From Congregibacter litoralis KT71 (GTDB lineage Bacteria; Pseudomonadota; Gammaproteobacteria; Pseudomonadales; Halieaceae), in contig NZ_CM002299.1 in the NCBI RefSeq assembly GCF_000153125.2, positions 1,116,809 through 1,180,808 on the forward strand: DNA of 64,000 bases, read 5' to 3'. This document shows positions 54,996 to 62,605 of the stretch, piece by piece. The notes under the pieces were generated by a model. The model had not been told where the DNA came from. It worked only from the letters and a program-made list of their open reading frames with translations, and searched no databases. The position numbers were made by a program, and so were the translations under genes. Position 1 is the stretch's first letter. Each line of letters starts with the position of its first letter.

Positions 54996-55784
54996 ATGAA
55001 TGTAGAAGGCAAGGTGGTCGTTGTTACCGGCGGTGGGAATGGTATTGGTAAAGCGCTTTGCGAGCGTTTTTCTGCGGACGGTGCTGCACAGGTCGTCGTT
55101 GTGGATCTTGAACGGGATGCCGCTCAAGCCGTGGCGGACGCTCTCGGTGGCAGTGCCTATGAGGTGAATGTCCGGGAAGAGGCACAAATCGCTACGATGG
55201 TGGAAGACGTCATCGCAAAGTTTGGGCATATCGATCTCTTCTGCTCTAACGCCGGCATTATCGCTTTGGACGGCCCCCCCTGGTATGCCACTTCGGCGCC
55301 CAATGAGACCTGGCAGGCCATGTGGGACATCCACGTGATGAGCCATGTCTATGCAGCGCGTGCCTGTCTCCCTTCTATGATTGAACGAGGCGAGGGATAT
55401 TTTCTCAACACCGCCTCCGCAGCCGGGCTTTTGAGCCAGGTGGGTGACGCGGCCTATTCAACGACCAAACATGCCGCTGTCGGCTTTGCCGAGTCATTGG
55501 CAATCACCCACGGTGATGCAGGTATCAAGGTATCCTGTCTCTGCCCCCAGGCGGTCGCTACGCGTATGATTGGCGATTCCGAGGGCGGGACCGCAGGAGT
55601 TGACGGCATCCTGACGCCGGCAGATGTTGCAGAGGCCGTCGTGCGTGGACTGGAAGAGGAACAGTTTCTGATTCTTCCTCACCCCGAGGTAGCCAAGTAC
55701 CGCGAACGGAAAACGGCGGACTACGATCGATGGATCGGCGGGATGCGGAAGCTGCGTCGTCAGTTTGGCAACCCGGAAGTTTAG
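54996..55784 (+). CDS. SDR family oxidoreductase
   Basis: 262 aa. VVVTGGGNGIGKALCERF binds the nucleotide, CSNAGI is the NAG motif, NTASAAGLL carries the catalytic Ser, and YSTTKHA the Tyr and Lys. The C-terminal YRERKTADYDRWIGGMRKL is seen in SDRs linked to fatty-acid and steroid metabolism. It lies after the terminator, so it should have its own promoter. Substrate unknown. Confidence 0.87.
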   Translation: MNVEGKVVVVTGGGNGIGKALCERFSADGAAQVVVVDLERDAAQAVADALGGSAYEVNVREEAQIATMVEDVIAKFGHIDLFCSNAGIIALDGPPWYATSAPNETWQAMWDIHVMSHVYAARACLPSMIERGEGYFLNTASAAGLLSQVGDAAYSTTKHAAVGFAESLAITHGDAGIKVSCLCPQAVATRMIGDSEGGTAGVDGILTPADVAEAVVRGLEEEQFLILPHPEVAKYRERKTADYDRWIGGMRKLRRQFGNPEV

Positions 55785-55821
55785 GCGCCGCGGATTTCGG
55801 GAGTAGGAGGAAGGGTGTAGC

Positions 55822-57573
55822 GTGGAACGACGGGAACGCTTTGCGCGAATAATTCTCAACGGCTTTGAGTCCTATTTCGCAGACTTTCAGAATATCACCC
55901 TGGGAGCCCGGTCCCGTTTTGAAAACGCCGACTGGCTGGGGATCCATGCCGCGACGATTCAGCGCATTGATCTCTATAAGCTCAAGGTCAATTTTGTTCT
56001 CGACACCGTAGAACTGGTGGCGGGGGAAGAACTGCGCAATTACGCCTTCTGGCGCGACACCCGCAAGATTTACGCGCGGCTGATCCGCAACCACAATAAC
56101 TTTGAGATTGCGGAAACCTTCTATAACTCCGTCTACAACGCGGTGTTTGAGCACGAGCACGTGCGCAACGACTACGCCTTTGTTTTTTCGTCCCAGGGAG
56201 ATATCCCCCTGTCAGACAGCAGCCCGGTACTGCGCTACTACGCTGTGGAGAACTCCCTCCGGGATACCATCGAAAAGCTCCTCGTCGATTATCGGTTCAA
56301 CATTCCCTACGAAGATCTGTCTCGGGATGTGGACCGGCTCCTTGAGGCTTTTCAGGAGGAGTTGGTCCTGGTGAGCGACTTCGACATCAACCGAAAAGAC
56401 GTGCGTATGGAGGTGCTGTCCCATCACTTCTACCGCAACAAGGGCGCCTACATCGTTGGTCGGATCCTATCCGGGCAGGACAGCATGCCCTTTGTACTGC
56501 CCCTGCTGCACAACGAGGACGGCGGTGTGTATGTGGACACGGTGCTGTTTGGTTCCAATCGGGTGAGCGTGGTGTTCAGCTTTACCCGCACCTATTTTAT
56601 GGTCGATGCCACCATTCCCTCGCAGTACGTGCTGTTTTTAGCCAAGCTGATGCCTGCCAAGCCCATCTCCGAGATATACAGCTCCATGGGCTACAACAAG
56701 CACGGCAAAACCTATTACCACCGCTCAGCGGTGCGGCATATGGAATCCACCACGGACAAGTTTGTGATTGCCCCGGGCATCAAGGGCATGGTGATGACCG
56801 TGTTTACCCTGCCGTCCTATCCGTTTGTGTTCAAAATCATCAAGGATCGTTTTACTCCGCCCAAAGAAGTTACCCACGAGGAGGTAAAAGCCAAGTATCG
56901 CCTTGTTAAACGTGCGGACCGGGCGGGACGCATGGCGGATACCCAGGAGTTCACCAACCTCGCTTTTGCCCGGGATCGATTTTCCGATGAACTCATCGAA
57001 GAGCTGAAGCAGGTTGCGCCGTCGCAAATTGAAGAACATGGCAAAGCGCTGATCATCGGTCATCTCTATGTCGAGCGCCGCATGACACCGCTTAATCTTT
57101 ATCTGCAGGATGCAACGGATCTAGAAGTGGAAGAGGTGATGGACGAGTATGGAAACTCCATCAAGCAGCTGGCCGCGGCGAATATCTTTCCCGGAGATAT
57201 GCTGCTGAAAAATTTTGGCGTGACGCGCCACGGGCGCGTGGTGTTTTACGACTACGACGAAATTGTGCCCCTCACCGACTGTAACTTTCGCATAATCCCC
57301 GAGCCGCGCAATGAAATGGAGGAAATGGCGAGTCAGCCCTGGTACTCCGTGGGTCCCAACGATATTTTTCCGGAGGAATTCCGGCTGTTTTTCTCTGGTA
57401 ACCAGCGAGCGCGTAAAGCCTTTGACGCAAAGCACTCGGATATCTATGAGGCGCGGTTCTGGCAGTCCCTGCAGGAGCAGATTCGCAGTGGTTACGTAGA
57501 GTCTTTTTACCCTTATCGGAGAAAGCTGCGTTTTCCCCGAGAGGAAGAACCTTCTTTATTGGGAAACACTTAA
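55822..57573 (+). CDS. aceK: Isocitrate dehydrogenase kinase/phosphatase AceK
   Basis: 583 aa; GTG start. The regulatory domain (about 1-310) precedes the kinase-like domain with the AceK ATP loop APGIKGMVMTVFTLPSYPFV and the catalytic-loop phrase RHGRVVFYDYDEIVPLTDC. AceK switches isocitrate dehydrogenase off by phosphorylation to send carbon into the glyoxylate shunt during growth on acetate or fatty acids. That fits the acyl-CoA genes around it. It overlaps the next gene by one base (TAATG). aceA and aceB are not in the window. Confidence 0.95.
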   Translation: MERRERFARIILNGFESYFADFQNITLGARSRFENADWLGIHAATIQRIDLYKLKVNFVLDTVELVAGEELRNYAFWRDTRKIYARLIRNHNNFEIAETFYNSVYNAVFEHEHVRNDYAFVFSSQGDIPLSDSSPVLRYYAVENSLRDTIEKLLVDYRFNIPYEDLSRDVDRLLEAFQEELVLVSDFDINRKDVRMEVLSHHFYRNKGAYIVGRILSGQDSMPFVLPLLHNEDGGVYVDTVLFGSNRVSVVFSFTRTYFMVDATIPSQYVLFLAKLMPAKPISEIYSSMGYNKHGKTYYHRSAVRHMESTTDKFVIAPGIKGMVMTVFTLPSYPFVFKIIKDRFTPPKEVTHEEVKAKYRLVKRADRAGRMADTQEFTNLAFARDRFSDELIEELKQVAPSQIEEHGKALIIGHLYVERRMTPLNLYLQDATDLEVEEVMDEYGNSIKQLAAANIFPGDMLLKNFGVTRHGRVVFYDYDEIVPLTDCNFRIIPEPRNEMEEMASQPWYSVGPNDIFPEEFRLFFSGNQRARKAFDAKHSDIYEARFWQSLQEQIRSGYVESFYPYRRKLRFPREEEPSLLGNT

Positions 57574-58280
57574 TGGCAAGCATTTACCTTATTCGTCATG
57601 GGCAGGCGTCCTTTGGCGCAGAGAATTACGACGAGTTATCCGCGCTGGGGCGTCTTCAGGCCAAGCTGACGGGGGAGTATCTGGCGCGCACGGGCGTTGT
57701 TTTTGATGCGGCCTATAGCGGCTCCCTGGAGCGACAGAAAGATACCGCAGCTCTGGCGCTGGAAGGGCAGGCGGCACCGATACCTGTGATTGAAGATGCA
57801 CGTTTGGACGAAGTGCGGAATGACGAGCATCTGGAGTATCTTCTTCCGAAAGTCCTGGAAACACGGCCCGACATCAAGGCCATCGTTGATCAGGGTCTGG
57901 ACTCAAGCAAACGGTTTCAAAAAGTTATTGAGGCGGTGTTCAACTATTGGGTATCGCCGGACTGCGATGAGCCTGCTATTCAGAGCTGGAAGGACTACTC
58001 CGAGGGCGTACACAGTATGCTTGAGGATATCGTCCGCAATCAGGGCGGCGGTAAAACCGTCGGGGTATTCACTTCGGGAGGCACTATCGCAACGCTTACA
58101 GCGGCAGTGTTGAAACTCCCCGGATCGGCGACTTACCAGTTTTACGAGCCGGTATTTAACTGCTCGGTGACGCAGCTCTTTTACAGCGCCGATCGTATAT
58201 CACTGTCCTATTTTAACGACTGCTCCTTTTTGCGGGAGCTCTCGGTGTCTCGGGGCGAGAAGCTGGTTACCTATCGATGA
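57573..58280 (+). CDS. Histidine phosphatase family protein
   Basis: 235 aa. YLIRHGQASFGAENYDELSALG contains the catalytic RHG motif of the phosphoglycerate-mutase fold, and VFTSGGTIATL replaces the usual second-His motif (VxHGG), so the second catalytic His may be missing. Starts in the aceK stop and ends overlapping the next phosphatase gene. Confidence 0.85.
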   Translation: MASIYLIRHGQASFGAENYDELSALGRLQAKLTGEYLARTGVVFDAAYSGSLERQKDTAALALEGQAAPIPVIEDARLDEVRNDEHLEYLLPKVLETRPDIKAIVDQGLDSSKRFQKVIEAVFNYWVSPDCDEPAIQSWKDYSEGVHSMLEDIVRNQGGGKTVGVFTSGGTIATLTAAVLKLPGSATYQFYEPVFNCSVTQLFYSADRISLSYFNDCSFLRELSVSRGEKLVTYR

Positions 58281-58873
58281 GCGACCTGAGCGACCTGAGC
58301 GATAGGAAGCGCGTGTATCTGGTCCGCCATGGCGAGGCAGCGGCGAGCTGGAAGGAAAGCCTGGATCCGGGCCTATCGGAGCTCGGACACGCGCAGGCCA
58401 AGCAAACGGCAGAGCTGTTGCACGGGGAGCTCACGGCTTCTGAGTTACCCAAGACTGAGATTACCTTGCTGAGCAGTCCACTGCTCCGGGCACAGGAGAC
58501 CGCGGAGCCCCTTGCAGACGCCTTCGGTCTCAGTGTTCAGCTAGAGGAGCGCTTTCGCGAGATTCCTTCTCCGGTACCCCTGGCTCAACGACAGGATTGG
58601 CTGCGGAGTTTTATGCGCCAGCAATGGCCTCAGCAGGATGCGGCCTTGCATCAGTGGCGTGACAATATTGTTGAGGCTACGGAGGCATTGTCCGGCACCG
58701 CCGTGGTGTTCACGCATTTTCTCGTGATCAACGCGCTCGTGGGCTGGTATCGGGGACACAGGGACACGCTGGTTTTCTGGCCCGATAACGCCTCAGTGAC
58801 GCTCCTTGATGACAGCTCAGGACCGCTTGCGGTGCAGTCTCTCGGGGAACAGATGTCCACGGTGGTTAACTAG
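58277..58873 (+). CDS. SixA-like histidine phosphatase
   Basis: 198 aa. VYLVRHGEAAASWKESLDPGLSELGHAQA shows the RHG motif, LLSSPLLRAQETAEPLADAFG is the usual second block, and VVFTHFLVINALVG supplies the second catalytic His. SixA-type enzymes dephosphorylate phosphohistidine on signalling proteins. It overlaps its neighbour by 4 bases, giving an aceK-phosphatase-phosphatase operon. Confidence 0.85.
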   Translation: MSDLSDLSDRKRVYLVRHGEAAASWKESLDPGLSELGHAQAKQTAELLHGELTASELPKTEITLLSSPLLRAQETAEPLADAFGLSVQLEERFREIPSPVPLAQRQDWLRSFMRQQWPQQDAALHQWRDNIVEATEALSGTAVVFTHFLVINALVGWYRGHRDTLVFWPDNASVTLLDDSSGPLAVQSLGEQMSTVVN

Positions 58874-58952
58874 GGAGTTTCCTTTATCCACCGGCGTCCG
58901 TAGCGTCAGCAAAGCAGGACAGTCTATTCGCGCCTTTTCCGGGTTGTCTGAT

Positions 58953-59813
58953 CTAAGGAGAGCTGGGCCGCAAACGTATCAGTGATTCTTGCGCCGTCGA
59001 GGCGATGAGCCGCCCGTCACGACTGAAAAACTGCCCGCGACTGAATCCACGACCACCCCCGGCGTTAGGACTATCCATGCTGTAGAGCAGATAGTCATCG
59101 GCGCGCCCGGGACGATGAAACCAAATAGCATGATCCAGACTGGCCGCCTGAATTTTCTTGCTGGCAGCCGTGTAGGGGTGCGGTAGCAAGGCTGCGCCCA
59201 GGAGCGCAAAGTCCGAAATGAAGGCGATGAGGGTCTGGTGACGGTTGGCATCGTCACCGATGTCACCGGGAACTCGGAACCAGGTATGGGAAATGGGCTC
59301 CTCGGGCTGAGGAGATGCATAGTCCCGGCGATTGATAACCTTGCGCTCAACCGCCTGGGAAAACGGCGGATCGAAACGGTCAGGGTGTTTCGCCGCCATT
59401 TCTGTCCAGTAGTCGAAGTCGTTTTGCAAACCTTCGGGGGGCTCAACCTCAGGCATGGGTGCTTCGTGATTCAGCCCGTCCTCGATTTCCTGATAGGACA
59501 CGGAGGTGATGAAGATGGGCTTTCCATCCTGCTTGGCCACAACGCGACGAGTCGCAAAACTGCGCCCATCCCGGGTGGGGTCTACCTCGAAAACAATCTG
59601 TTTCGCAGGATTGCCCGGGCGAAGGAAGTGCGCGTGCATGGAGTGAGCGACCCGGCCATCGCCGATGGATCGGTTCGCGGCATTGAGACTCTGGGCAAGC
59701 ACCTGGCCCCCGAAAATACGCCGGGGACGCTCGGGGCTGCTTCCGGTAAATAGATAGGTGTCGATGCGCTTCACTTCCAGATGACGCAGAAGCTCAGATA
59801 GAGGGGCATTCAT
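58953..59813 (-). CDS. tesB: Acyl-CoA thioesterase II (TesB)
   Basis: 286 aa double hot-dog protein. FTGSSPERPRRIFGGQVLAQSLNAA and ALLPHPYTAASKKIQAASLDHAIWFHRPGRADDYLLYSMDSP are the two TesB signatures; the conserved Asp of the catalytic triad is in the LDHAIWFH motif. It hydrolyses medium- and long-chain acyl-CoAs. Its start overlaps the stop of the twin TetR gene by one base, so the regulator probably controls it. Confidence 0.93.
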   Translation of the reverse strand: MNAPLSELLRHLEVKRIDTYLFTGSSPERPRRIFGGQVLAQSLNAANRSIGDGRVAHSMHAHFLRPGNPAKQIVFEVDPTRDGRSFATRRVVAKQDGKPIFITSVSYQEIEDGLNHEAPMPEVEPPEGLQNDFDYWTEMAAKHPDRFDPPFSQAVERKVINRRDYASPQPEEPISHTWFRVPGDIGDDANRHQTLIAFISDFALLGAALLPHPYTAASKKIQAASLDHAIWFHRPGRADDYLLYSMDSPNAGGGRGFSRGQFFSRDGRLIASTAQESLIRLRPSSP

Positions 59814-61111
59814 CAGTTGCTCTCCGGTAAATGTTCTCTGGGTAACAATCCGTTATAGAAAATATCGAAATACTCAACGGCCGCTATATCGATGTCATCA
59901 ATGGCGCGCCACAGGCTGATGTCCATGGAGGCGTTAATCGCGCCAGACATCAATCGGCGGGCAAGGAGGGGGTTTACATCGCGAATACTGCCATCGAGTT
60001 TTCCCTCGGCAATGAGCGTATCAAAGCGACTGTCGGCTTCTTCTGTTGCCGACAGAATTTCTTTTCGACGATCCGTCGGCAGCGCGGTGATGGTGTTGTA
60101 ACGAATGAGCGGGCCCGCGTCGGAGTTCTGAGCATGAAAAACACGGCGGGCTGTTTCATCCAGTTTTTGCAAACCTGATCCCTCCGTGCGCATTGCCAGC
60201 GCGTCGATACGCTGGACGATGGCAATAGACCGTTGGTAGCAGGCAAAGAGCAAGTCTTCTTTGTTGCGTATGTGATAGTAGAAGGCGCCCTTGGACACGT
60301 TGAGGTGTTCAGCGATTTGGTCGAGGGACGCGCCGTTAAAGCCCTTGCGATTGAAAAACCAGGTCCCGGCTTTGTAAAAGGCCTCTTGCTTCTGGCGATG
60401 TTGCTCCTGTCGATCGAAACCCTGGGCAGGACGATCGCTGTCAAAGCTGATGCTCAGTGTGGCAGGTACATACTCGTCCTCAGCGGCGGAGAGACCATGG
60501 AGCAAAATATCCCAGGCAGCGTCCGCCGCAGCGAGAACTTCTCCGCGTTCCAGTTGATGGAGCCAATGAAAAACCCAATCCGTGGCACCAATGATGGCCC
60601 GCGTCGCGGAAGTGCTTTCAATCCTGCGAGCCTCTCCCCTATCCATCGCTTCGCGAAGATAGGCACGGAGGCGCTTGAACATGCGTATGTACTCCGCCTC
60701 GATAGCGCTGCGGTGATGCGGTTTGAGGGAGGCGATCTCCAGGGGCGCGGCGATGTGGACATCATCCCCTTTTTGCGCGCTGAGCCAGCTCTCGAACTGG
60801 CTTTTGAAGAATGCACCGGCGCGTTCGAGGGGTGAGAGGGCGGTCTTGTCCAAAGCATCCATGATGGAATGCTGTCGCTGCATCGTGACTTCGTAACACT
60901 GGAAGATAAGCTCTTCCTTTGTGCGAACGTAATAGTAGAGACTGGTTTTTGTGAGACCGAGCCCTCGGGCTACGTCCTGAAGGGTGGTGGCGCGAGAGCC
61001 TTTGCCGTTAAATAATCGGGCTGCCTCCGAGAGGATAGCTATACGCTTGGCGTCATGCTGCGCTTTTCGGTTGAATGGAGAAGAGCTGTTTGAGCTTCGG
61101 TTTAGCGGCAT
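59813..61111 (-). CDS. Tandem (fused) TetR-family regulator
   Basis: 432 aa, about twice the usual TetR length. Two complete TetR units follow each other. The first HTH is at about 23-70 (AARLFNGKGSRATTLQDVARGLGLTKTSLYYYVRTKEEL). The second is at about 242-290 (AGTWFFNRKGFNGASLDQIAEHLNVSKGAFYYHIRNKEDL). Each is followed by its own helical ligand domain. A single chain could mimic a TetR dimer. It is followed directly by tesB and preceded by a palindrome. A fatty-acyl ligand is a guess from context. Confidence 0.87.
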   Translation of the reverse strand: MPLNRSSNSSSPFNRKAQHDAKRIAILSEAARLFNGKGSRATTLQDVARGLGLTKTSLYYYVRTKEELIFQCYEVTMQRQHSIMDALDKTALSPLERAGAFFKSQFESWLSAQKGDDVHIAAPLEIASLKPHHRSAIEAEYIRMFKRLRAYLREAMDRGEARRIESTSATRAIIGATDWVFHWLHQLERGEVLAAADAAWDILLHGLSAAEDEYVPATLSISFDSDRPAQGFDRQEQHRQKQEAFYKAGTWFFNRKGFNGASLDQIAEHLNVSKGAFYYHIRNKEDLLFACYQRSIAIVQRIDALAMRTEGSGLQKLDETARRVFHAQNSDAGPLIRYNTITALPTDRRKEILSATEEADSRFDTLIAEGKLDGSIRDVNPLLARRLMSGAINASMDISLWRAIDDIDIAAVEYFDIFYNGLLPREHLPESN

Positions 61112-61145
61112 TCAGGGGGCGCTTGTTCTCGTCGCATACTACAAG

Positions 61146-61160
61146 GTTGGAAATTCCAAC
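61146..61160 (-). promoter_or_regulatory. Perfect palindrome, probable operator of the twin TetR gene
   Basis: GTTGGAAATTCCAAC is a perfect 15-bp inverted repeat 34 bases upstream of the regulator start; the arms extend by AAG and TTT with one mismatch. TetR repressors usually bind such sites in their own promoter. Confidence 0.55.
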
Positions 61161-61195
61161 TTTAAGTATTTTTACTGCCCCTGTCTATGAGATTA

Positions 61196-61765
61196 TCAGG
61201 CGAGTTCGGCGCACTCCCGGTGGCGGGGGCAGCTGATCAGGTGGTCATTAACCATCCCCGTAGCCTGCATATGCGCGTAGACAATAGTCGGTCCCACGAA
61301 GGTGAACCCTCGCTTCTTCATGTCTTTGCTGATGGTCTCTGACAGGGGTGTAAAGGCAGGCACCTCCGCCATACTCCGCCAGCTGTTTTGCAAGGGCTTG
61401 CCGTCGAGAAAGTTCCAAAAATAGTCGAGAAGCGTGGTGCCTTCTTCATAAAGCTTCAAAGTGGCTACAGCGTTTTTACGCGCGCCGTAAACCTTGAGCT
61501 TGTTGCGGATGATGCGAGCATCCAGAAGTTTCTGGTCGAGGTCCTTATCGCTGTAGCGCGCCACCTTATGAACATCAAAATTATCGAACAACTGACGATA
61601 GCCCTCGCGTTTTCTCAGGATGGTGATCCAACTCAATCCCGCCTGGGCGCCTTCGAGTATTAGAAATTCGAACATTAACTGCTCATCTTTCAGAGGCGTG
61701 CCCCACTCGCTGTCGTGGTAGCTCACGTAGAGGGGGTCATCGCCACACCAATCACAGCGTTGCAT
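61196..61765 (-). CDS. tag: DNA-3-methyladenine glycosylase I
   Basis: 189 aa from the ATG at 61765 after AAAGGAG. MQRCDWCGDDPLYVSYHDSEWG matches Tag, with zinc ligands C4 and H17 near the start and the C-terminal HLISCPRHRECAE providing the others. EGAQAGLSWITILRKREGYR holds the HhH/active-site region. It removes 3-methyladenine from alkylated DNA. It runs in the same direction as the TetR gene but ends 84 bases before it. Confidence 0.94.
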   Translation of the reverse strand: MQRCDWCGDDPLYVSYHDSEWGTPLKDEQLMFEFLILEGAQAGLSWITILRKREGYRQLFDNFDVHKVARYSDKDLDQKLLDARIIRNKLKVYGARKNAVATLKLYEEGTTLLDYFWNFLDGKPLQNSWRSMAEVPAFTPLSETISKDMKKRGFTFVGPTIVYAHMQATGMVNDHLISCPRHRECAELA

Positions 61766-61843
61766 GGGAAATCTCCTTTGTTGCTTACGTGGCGATGACG
61801 GCGAATAGACGCTGTGCAAGAATGAGAAAAACAGGAGCTTAGC

Positions 61844-62602
61844 ATGGGCCAGACGATTCAATACTCCGTGAATGACAGCGTGGGAGTGCTGTGCATCAAT
61901 CGGCCGGAGAAGCATAATTCCCTCGGTGCGGCCGAGCTGGAAGGTGTTTCCAGTGCACTGGATCTCATTGAGACGGATCCGGAGATCAGAGTGCTGGTCG
62001 TAACGGGAGCGGGTGACAAGACTTTTTGCGCAGGGGCATCCCTGGACGACTTGAATAGCGGTGTACTTAAACCCGATGCTTTTCAAAGTGTCATGCATCG
62101 CCTTGCCAGTCTGTCTATCCCAACCCTGGCGCGGGTGAACGGTAATGTGTTTGGCGGAGGTACCGAACTCGCTCTGAGTTGCGATTTTAGAATTGGCGTT
62201 AAAGGTTCGCGTCTTCGTGTTCCCGCAGCCGCATTTGGATTGTGTTACCCGCCAGCGGGTATCTCCCTGTTTGTTGAGAAACTGGGTGTCAACGTCGCGC
62301 GACGGATGCTCGTGGCGTCGGAAGCCATGGATGCAGGAGAGGCTCATCGCGTTGGGTTTTACGACTACATGGTTGCAAGAGATGAGCTTGACGAACGTGT
62401 TGAGGAGTTGACCTTGCATATTGCCGGGCTTGCACCCCTCGCGACAAAGGCTATGAAGGAGCTGGTTGACCAGGCGGGACGGGGTTCCATCGACATCGCC
62501 CGAGCGACGGAGTTAGCGCGCCAGTGCGAGGAGTCTGATGATTTGCAGGAGGGGTTTGCGGCGCAAAGAGAAAAGCGCATGCCGCAGTTTTCCGGAAGCT
62601 AG
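61844..62602 (+). CDS. Enoyl-CoA hydratase/isomerase family protein
   Basis: 252 aa crotonase fold. GVLCINRPEKHNSLGAAELEGV, the oxyanion-hole segment AGDKTFCAGASLDDL and the region ARVNGNVFGGGTELALSCDFRIG are typical. The Glu residues of a true hydratase are only partly recognisable, so an isomerase or hydrolase is possible. Transcribed divergently from tag. Confidence 0.88.
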   Translation: MGQTIQYSVNDSVGVLCINRPEKHNSLGAAELEGVSSALDLIETDPEIRVLVVTGAGDKTFCAGASLDDLNSGVLKPDAFQSVMHRLASLSIPTLARVNGNVFGGGTELALSCDFRIGVKGSRLRVPAAAFGLCYPPAGISLFVEKLGVNVARRMLVASEAMDAGEAHRVGFYDYMVARDELDERVEELTLHIAGLAPLATKAMKELVDQAGRGSIDIARATELARQCEESDDLQEGFAAQREKRMPQFSGS

Positions 62603-62605
62603 GGT

